A stretch of 64,000 nt of DNA from Mesorhizobium qingshengii (lineage in GTDB: Bacteria > Pseudomonadota > Alphaproteobacteria > Rhizobiales > Rhizobiaceae): positions 186,001-250,000 of the forward strand of contig NZ_FMXM01000004.1 of the NCBI RefSeq assembly GCF_900103325.1, read 5' to 3'. Position numbers and translations under genes: made by a program. Below are positions 61,021 to 64,000 of the stretch, piece by piece. How positions within the stretch are numbered: the stretch's first letter is position 1; every line of letters begins with the position of its first letter. The notes beneath the pieces are model-generated. The model was given only the letters and a program-made list of their open reading frames with translations, made no database searches and was not told the DNA's origin.

Positions 61021-64000
61021 TTATTCGGCAGCCAGCGCCAGTTGCGGCCTTTCGGCAGGCAACTCTGGCTCAGGCGTCTGTTCTGTATCCGCCGCCTTCT
61101 TGGGCTCCCGCCCAAAGAACAGGGCGTAGCCGGCCGGCAGCACCAGGATGGTCAGCACGGTGGCAACGAGGATACCGCCCATCATGGCGTAGGCGAGCGG
61201 ACCCCAAAAGACAGCGCGCGAGATCGGGATCAGCGCCAGCACCGCCGTCATCGCCGTCAGCACGATCGGCCGGAAACGGCGGACGGCCGAGCCGATGATC
61301 GCTTCGGATCGTTCCATGCCTCTCGCGATGTCCTGGTCGATCTGGTCGACCAGGATGATCGAATTGCGCATGATGATGCCGAGCAGCGCGATGACGCCGA
61401 GGATGGCGACGAAGCCGAACGGCGCGCCGCTTATCAGCAGTGCGGCGGCCGCACCGATGATGCCGAGCGGACCGGTGGCCAGCACCAGCATCGCCTTGCC
61501 GAAATTCTGCAGCTGTATCATCAGCAGAACCACAATGATGGCGAGCATGACCGGCGCCTTGGCTGCGATCGACGCCTGGCTTTCCGCCGAATCCTCGGCG
61601 CCGCCCTGGATCTCGATCTTGTAGCCGGGCGCCAGGCCATCGCGCAGGCCCTGCATGTCCTTGTACATCTTGGTGACGACGTCGTTGGACTGCACGCCGT
61701 CGGGCAGCGTTGCCCGTACGCTGATGGTCGGCAAGCGGTCACGACGCCATTCGATGCCTTGCTCCAGGACCGGAACCACCTTGGCCACCTGCGACAGCGG
61801 CACGAAGCCGCCGAAATCGGTCGGGATATAGACGGAGTCAACCGAGGACAGCAGGCTGCGGCTAGCATCCGGCTCGCGGGCAACGATGGACACCGTCTCC
61901 TCACCGTCACGGAAGTCGTCGAGCGGCGCGCCCGACATTGCAGTCTGTAGCATCTGGCGGATGCGCTGCGAGGTGACTCCGAGCGCGCGGGCGCGATCCT
62001 GGTCGATGACCAGCTTCATCGCCGGCACCGGCTCCAGCCAGTCGTCATGCACGGCGCCGAGCAGCGGATCCTCGCGGAACTTCGCCTTCACCTGATCGGC
62101 GATGCGGCGTACCTCCTGGCGATCCGGCCCCATGACGCGCATCTGCACTGGCCAGCCGGTCGGCGGCCCGAGGAACAGGCGGTCGACCTTGGCGCGGATC
62201 GAGGGGAAATCCTCAGCCAGGACGGCGCGCAGCTTGACGATCAGCCTTTCGCGCGCCGGCTCATCATTGGCCATGACCAGCATCTGGGCAAAGTTCGGAT
62301 TGCGCAGCTGCTGATCAAGCGGCAGGAAGAAGCGCGGCGCGCCTTCGCCGATATAGGTGGCGATGAAGCGCTTGTCCTTGTCGTCCATCATCTTGGCCTC
62401 AAGCGCCTTGGCCTGCGTCTCGACCTCCTTGATGCTGGTGCCTTCCGGCAGCCAGAGATCGACGAGGATTTCCGGCCGCGACGATTGCGGGAAGAAGTTC
62501 TGCGGAATGAACTGGAACGCCCACAGGCTGGTGCCGAAGGTCACCAGCGTCATCACCAGAACGATGATGCGATGGCGCACCGCCCAACCGACGGTCGAGC
62601 GAAGCCTGCGGTAGAAGCGCGTGTCGAAGGCATCGTGATGCGTGCCGGCATGCTTGCGCTGCTTGAGGATCATGTTGCCGAGCCATGGCGTGAAATAGAC
62701 CGCCACGAACCAGGACACGACCAGCGCGATGCCGACGACGTAGAACAAGGTGCGCACATATTCGCCGGCCGTCGAAGCGGCGAAGCCGACAGGAATGAAG
62801 CCGGCGGTGGTGATCAGCGTGCCGGTCAGCATCGGGAAGGCGGTCGAGGAATAGGCAAAGCTTGCCGCCTCGATCTTGACCAGCCCCTCCTCGAGTTTGC
62901 GCTCCATCATCTCGACGACGATCATGGCGTCGTCGACAAGCAGGCCGAGCGCGATGATCAATGCGCCGAGCGAGATACGCTGCAGGTCGATGCCAAGCTC
63001 GTACATGATGGCAAACGTGGCTGCCAGAACCAGCGGAATGGCGATGGCGATGACCAGGCCCGAGCGCCAGCCGATCGACAGGAACGAGACGACAAGAACG
63101 ATCAGCAGCGCTTCGCCGAGCGCATGCATGAATTCGGCCACCGCATCCGTGACAACTCCCGGCTGGTCGGAAATCTGGTCGACCGAAACACCATAGGGCA
63201 ACGTCTCCTCGAAGCGCTTGTAGGTTGCCTCGACGTCCTTGCCGACATCGGTGACCTTGAAGCCCTTGGCCATGACGACACCAAGCTGCACGCTGTCATG
63301 ACCGTTGAAGCGGTATTTGCGCTGGAAGGGATCTTCCAGTCCTGAGGTCACGGTGGCGATATCGCCCAGCCGGGTGACCTGACCGCCGGCGCGCAAGCGC
63401 AGATTGCGGATGTCCTCGACCTTGCTGACGTCGCCCTCGACCGAGATGCGCACCGAGTTGGTGCCCGTATCGACGGACCCGGCCGGGTCGACATTGTTCT
63501 GTCCCATGATCGCGTTCTGCAGATCGATAAGCGTCAGGCCGCGTTCGGCCAGCGCCTTGGACGAAACGTCGATGTAGAGCTTTTCCGGCTGGTCGCCGAT
63601 GATCACTGCCTTCTCGACGCCTGGCGTCGTCAGCAGCATGTCGCGCGCCTGGATGGCGAATTTCTTCAACTCGGGATAGCTGAAGCCGTCACCGCTGATC
63701 GAATGCAGGGTAATGAAGGTGTCGCCGAACTCATCATTGAAATAGGGGCCGAGCAGGCCCTGTGGCAGATCGCCGGCGATATCGCCGACCTTCTTGCGCA
63801 CCTGGTAGAAGGCATCCTTCACCTCTTCGGCGTTGGTGTCGCCCTTGATCTGAACCGTGATGATGGCGCTGCCGGCGCGGGTGAAGGAGCGCACGAAGTC
63901 GAGATGCGGCGTCTCCTGCAACTTGCGTTCGATCTTGTTGACGACCTGATCTTCCATCTCCTGGATCGAGGAGCCCGGCCAGATCGCCTGGACGACCATC
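61021..64000 (-). CDS. RND efflux transporter, inner-membrane subunit, 5'-truncated
   Basis: The 992 visible residues lack the start, which lies beyond the window; family members are about 1030-1050 aa. It opens inside the first porter loop ('AIWPGSSIQEMEDQVVNKIE'). The TM4 proton-relay region 'LGLLVDDAMIVVEMMERKLE' keeps both Asp residues. Sequence style ('QVKGDTNAEEVKDAFYQVRK'-like first loop, acidic 'DDK' segments) differs from the pump at 4091-7276, so the two are distant paralogs. Adaptor genes for it would be to the right of the window. Confidence 0.93.
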   Translation of the reverse strand, partial: MVVQAIWPGSSIQEMEDQVVNKIERKLQETPHLDFVRSFTRAGSAIITVQIKGDTNAEEVKDAFYQVRKKVGDIAGDLPQGLLGPYFNDEFGDTFITLHSISGDGFSYPELKKFAIQARDMLLTTPGVEKAVIIGDQPEKLYIDVSSKALAERGLTLIDLQNAIMGQNNVDPAGSVDTGTNSVRISVEGDVSKVEDIRNLRLRAGGQVTRLGDIATVTSGLEDPFQRKYRFNGHDSVQLGVVMAKGFKVTDVGKDVEATYKRFEETLPYGVSVDQISDQPGVVTDAVAEFMHALGEALLIVLVVSFLSIGWRSGLVIAIAIPLVLAATFAIMYELGIDLQRISLGALIIALGLLVDDAMIVVEMMERKLEEGLVKIEAASFAYSSTAFPMLTGTLITTAGFIPVGFAASTAGEYVRTLFYVVGIALVVSWFVAVYFTPWLGNMILKQRKHAGTHHDAFDTRFYRRLRSTVGWAVRHRIIVLVMTLVTFGTSLWAFQFIPQNFFPQSSRPEILVDLWLPEGTSIKEVETQAKALEAKMMDDKDKRFIATYIGEGAPRFFLPLDQQLRNPNFAQMLVMANDEPARERLIVKLRAVLAEDFPSIRAKVDRLFLGPPTGWPVQMRVMGPDRQEVRRIADQVKAKFREDPLLGAVHDDWLEPVPAMKLVIDQDRARALGVTSQRIRQMLQTAMSGAPLDDFRDGEETVSIVAREPDASRSLLSSVDSVYIPTDFGGFVPLSQVAKVVPVLEQGIEWRRDRLPTISVRATLPDGVQSNDVVTKMYKDMQGLRDGLAPGYKIEIQGGAEDSAESQASIAAKAPVMLAIIVVLLMIQLQNFGKAMLVLATGPLGIIGAAAALLISGAPFGFVAILGVIALLGIIMRNSIILVDQIDQDIARGMERSEAIIGSAVRRFRPIVLTAMTAVLALIPISRAVFWGPLAYAMMGGILVATVLTILVLPAGYALFFGREPKKAADTEQTPEPELPAERPQLALAAE

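Noticed and set aside
61021..63345. Long plus-strand frames opposite the second RND pump
   Set aside because: The minus-strand frame has full RND motifs; the plus-strand translations have none.

Overview
The window is GC-rich, gene-dense DNA of alphaproteobacterial, rhizobial type (Mesorhizobium-like). The basis is codon use, many solute ABC transporters with their own regulators, rhizobial intergenic repeats of the CCGAAAA/TTTTCGG type, and an sRNA of the alphaproteobacterial 'cuckoo' type. I see no rRNA, tRNA, CRISPR array, transposase or phage gene. Both ends cut through genes: a sugar-ABC permease on the left and an RND pump on the right.

Region 1 (1-8446): the end of a sugar ABC transporter with a LacI regulator; an orphan sRNA (about 2764-2920) with three stem-loops that each expose an anti-Shine-Dalgarno CTCCTCCC loop; and a TetR regulator with two tandem operators, divergent from an RND efflux operon in which the pump gene precedes the adaptor gene.

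Region 2 (8491-20134): a LysR gene divergent from an Fe(II)/2-oxoglutarate oxygenase, then a GntR-controlled catabolic unit. It holds two enolase-superfamily enzymes, a peptide/opine-type ABC transporter (binding protein, two permeases, fused double ATPase) and an SDR dehydrogenase. The substrate is unknown; proline- or hydroxyproline-like or sugar-acid compounds are possible.

Region 3 (20135-48899) is the centrepiece: what reads as a complete aerobic methylated-amine pathway in one locus. TMAO is imported by TmoXVW. Tmm oxidises trimethylamine to TMAO, Tdm converts TMAO to dimethylamine plus formaldehyde, and the dmmDABC-type heme oxygenase demethylates dimethylamine. GmaS, MgsABC and MgdABCD (N-methylglutamate route) then turn monomethylamine into glutamate and C1-folate. 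Two APC permeases and three tiny membrane proteins are embedded in the locus. A cupin-XRE regulator gene sits beside tmm, and a TTTCAC/GTGAAA-type motif recurs in the promoter regions of these units, often at or beside the -10 box, which suggests one regulon.

Region 4 (48939-60879): a second N-methyl-compound module. A trimethylamine-dehydrogenase-fold flavoenzyme with a changed active site and a non-pyrrolysine MttB-family methyltransferase face a minus-strand operon of a CocE/NonD-type hydrolase, a peptide-type ABC transporter and a BetI-like TetR regulator. Two long palindromes whose 24-bp cores differ at one base lie exactly 10 nt upstream of the first start codon of each arm, which ties the module together.

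Region 5 (60981-64000): terminator and 3' part of a second RND efflux pump gene.
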